From positions 62,001 to 126,000 of the forward strand of contig NZ_JSYN01000014.1 in NCBI RefSeq assembly GCF_000812965.1: DNA of 64,000 bases, read 5' to 3'. Below are positions 63,092-64,000 of the stretch, piece by piece. This DNA comes from Pedobacter kyungheensis (GTDB taxonomy: Bacteria > Bacteroidota > Bacteroidia > Sphingobacteriales > Sphingobacteriaceae). The translations under genes and the position numbers were made by a program. How positions within the stretch are numbered: position 1 is the first letter of the stretch; the number at the start of each line of letters is the position of its first letter. A model generated the notes under the pieces. The model was not told where the DNA came from. It did not search any database and worked only from the letters and a program-made list of their open reading frames with translations.

Positions 63092-64000
63092 ATGAAAAAA
63101 ACAGATCAATTTTCGAATTACTTTAAACCCGGAGCATTTGCCATTGCCTTATGTTTAGGCTTAGGCCATTTAAAGGCCCAAACCATCATTCCCATCGAGA
63201 CGGCCAATAACGCCCTGGTATTACAAGCCGGATCGAACAAGGATGTAAATACCATCTTCTTCGGAAAAAAACTCGCCAACAAGCAGGAATATGCACAGGT
63301 AGCCGGGCAGTATAAACAAACATCAGATTATACCGGTCAGTTAAACTCCATTTATACTCCTTCAGGGTCACGAAACCTGGTTGAGCCTGCCATTACCGTT
63401 ACCCATGCCGATGGCAATAATTCGCTCGATCTAAAATACGTCGATCATACCGTAACAGCCATTGATGATAACGTTAGTTTGCTTAAAATCAGGTTAAAAG
63501 ACCCGGTTTATAATTTTGAAGTAACAATGTTTTACAAGTCGTTTTATAAGCAGGACGTAATTGAGCAATGGACCGAAATTAAGCACAACGAAAAAGGAGA
63601 AGTGGTGTTACACAAATACGCTTCGGCCAACCTGCATTTAAAATCGCCGCATTTCTGGCTAAACCAATATCATGGCGATTGGGCCAAAGAAATGCAGCCC
63701 GAGCAAAGCGAAATTACCCACGGCATTAAAACATTGGATAGCAAATTAGGAACAAGGGCTAACCTGTTTCAACCTTCTGTTTTTATGATTTCGATGGATA
63801 AACCTGCAGAAGAAAACGAAGGCAATGTTTTATATGGTGCTTTAGAATGGAGCGGTAATTTCAAAATAGATTTAGAGCTTGATTATCAGGATAACCTGCG
63901 CATTATTGCCGGAATGAACAATTATGCTTCGCCTTACAGCTTAAAACCGGGAGAAGTTTTTGCAACACCAGCCTTTTTATACACTTTTTCTGATCAGGGA
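63092..64000 (+). CDS. GH36 alpha-galactosidase, N-terminal part (3' end outside window)
   Basis: Open from the ATG at 63092 to the window end (303 codons). Signal peptide (GAFAIALCLGLGHLKAQ). The visible part is the GH36 N-terminal beta-supersandwich: YGKK-like FFGKKLANKQEY, EPAITVTHADGNNSLDLKYV, VEQW-like VIEQWTEIKHNE, FWLNQYHGDWAKEM, and IKTLDSKLGTRANLFQPSVF. The catalytic barrel lies beyond the window. It is 31 nt after the previous glycosidase and probably in the same operon. Confidence 0.88.
   Translation, partial: MKKTDQFSNYFKPGAFAIALCLGLGHLKAQTIIPIETANNALVLQAGSNKDVNTIFFGKKLANKQEYAQVAGQYKQTSDYTGQLNSIYTPSGSRNLVEPAITVTHADGNNSLDLKYVDHTVTAIDDNVSLLKIRLKDPVYNFEVTMFYKSFYKQDVIEQWTEIKHNEKGEVVLHKYASANLHLKSPHFWLNQYHGDWAKEMQPEQSEITHGIKTLDSKLGTRANLFQPSVFMISMDKPAEENEGNVLYGALEWSGNFKIDLELDYQDNLRIIAGMNNYASPYSLKPGEVFATPAFLYTFSDQG

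Overview
The window looks like chromosomal DNA of a Sphingobacteriaceae-type Bacteroidota, most like Pedobacter. The support is four SusC/SusD pairs plus a SusD tail, a FecR/ECF-sigma pair, LytTR two-component systems, lipoproteins with Cys-Lys-Lys after the lipobox, promoters of the TAnnTTTG type, few Shine-Dalgarno sites, and intergenic repeats of the GTCATTTCGA and CTCCGTGG kinds. The species call is inference from style; there is no rRNA or tRNA gene in the window to confirm it.

Layout. 1-9.5 kb: the tail of a SusD gene overlaps a secreted phosphodiesterase/alkaline phosphatase fusion. A calcineurin-like phosphoesterase, a small lipoprotein, a TPR histidine kinase with a NarL-type regulator, a secreted amidohydrolase and an AraC regulator follow. 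9.8-26.1 kb: a glycan-use locus. A minus-strand sigma/anti-sigma/SusC/SusD operon stands back to back with a plus-strand ROK kinase/SusC/SusD set, followed by an EndoH/F1-like GH18 lipoprotein. A convergent phosphatase-fold lipoprotein with a LamG domain nested inside it faces the GH18 gene. The likely target is N-glycan or glycoprotein material. 26.3-29.6 kb: a LytTR two-component system with a small Ser/Thr-rich peptide ORF on the opposite strand between kinase and regulator, a divergent cold-shock protein and a DUF1772 membrane protein. 29.6-36.2 kb: an L-fucose operon (dehydrogenase, fuconate dehydratase, Na+ symporter, GH29 fucosidase, lipoprotein mutarotase) with a divergent AraC regulator. 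36.3-37.5 kb: a TlpA-like thioredoxin whose promoter carries a palindromic operator. 37.6-42.7 kb: a complete SAM-I riboswitch with a visible terminator/antiterminator switch, then a short leader ORF, then a SusC/SusD pair. 43-47.2 kb: DUF1223, Ohr-type peroxidase, small ORFs and a second LytTR system. 47.4-64 kb: a polysaccharide utilisation locus: GntR/LacI-type regulator, Na+ symporter, SusC, SusD, two surface glycan-binding-type lipoproteins, GH95, a clan GH-D enzyme and the start of a GH36 gene that runs off the window.

The most unusual items are the SAM riboswitch in front of an outer-membrane SusC/SusD importer, the short Met/Cys-ending leader ORF between them, the LamG domain nested inside a phosphatase fold, and the unmodified-looking small peptide next to a LytTR kinase. 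No insertion sequence, phage, CRISPR array, tRNA or rRNA was seen.
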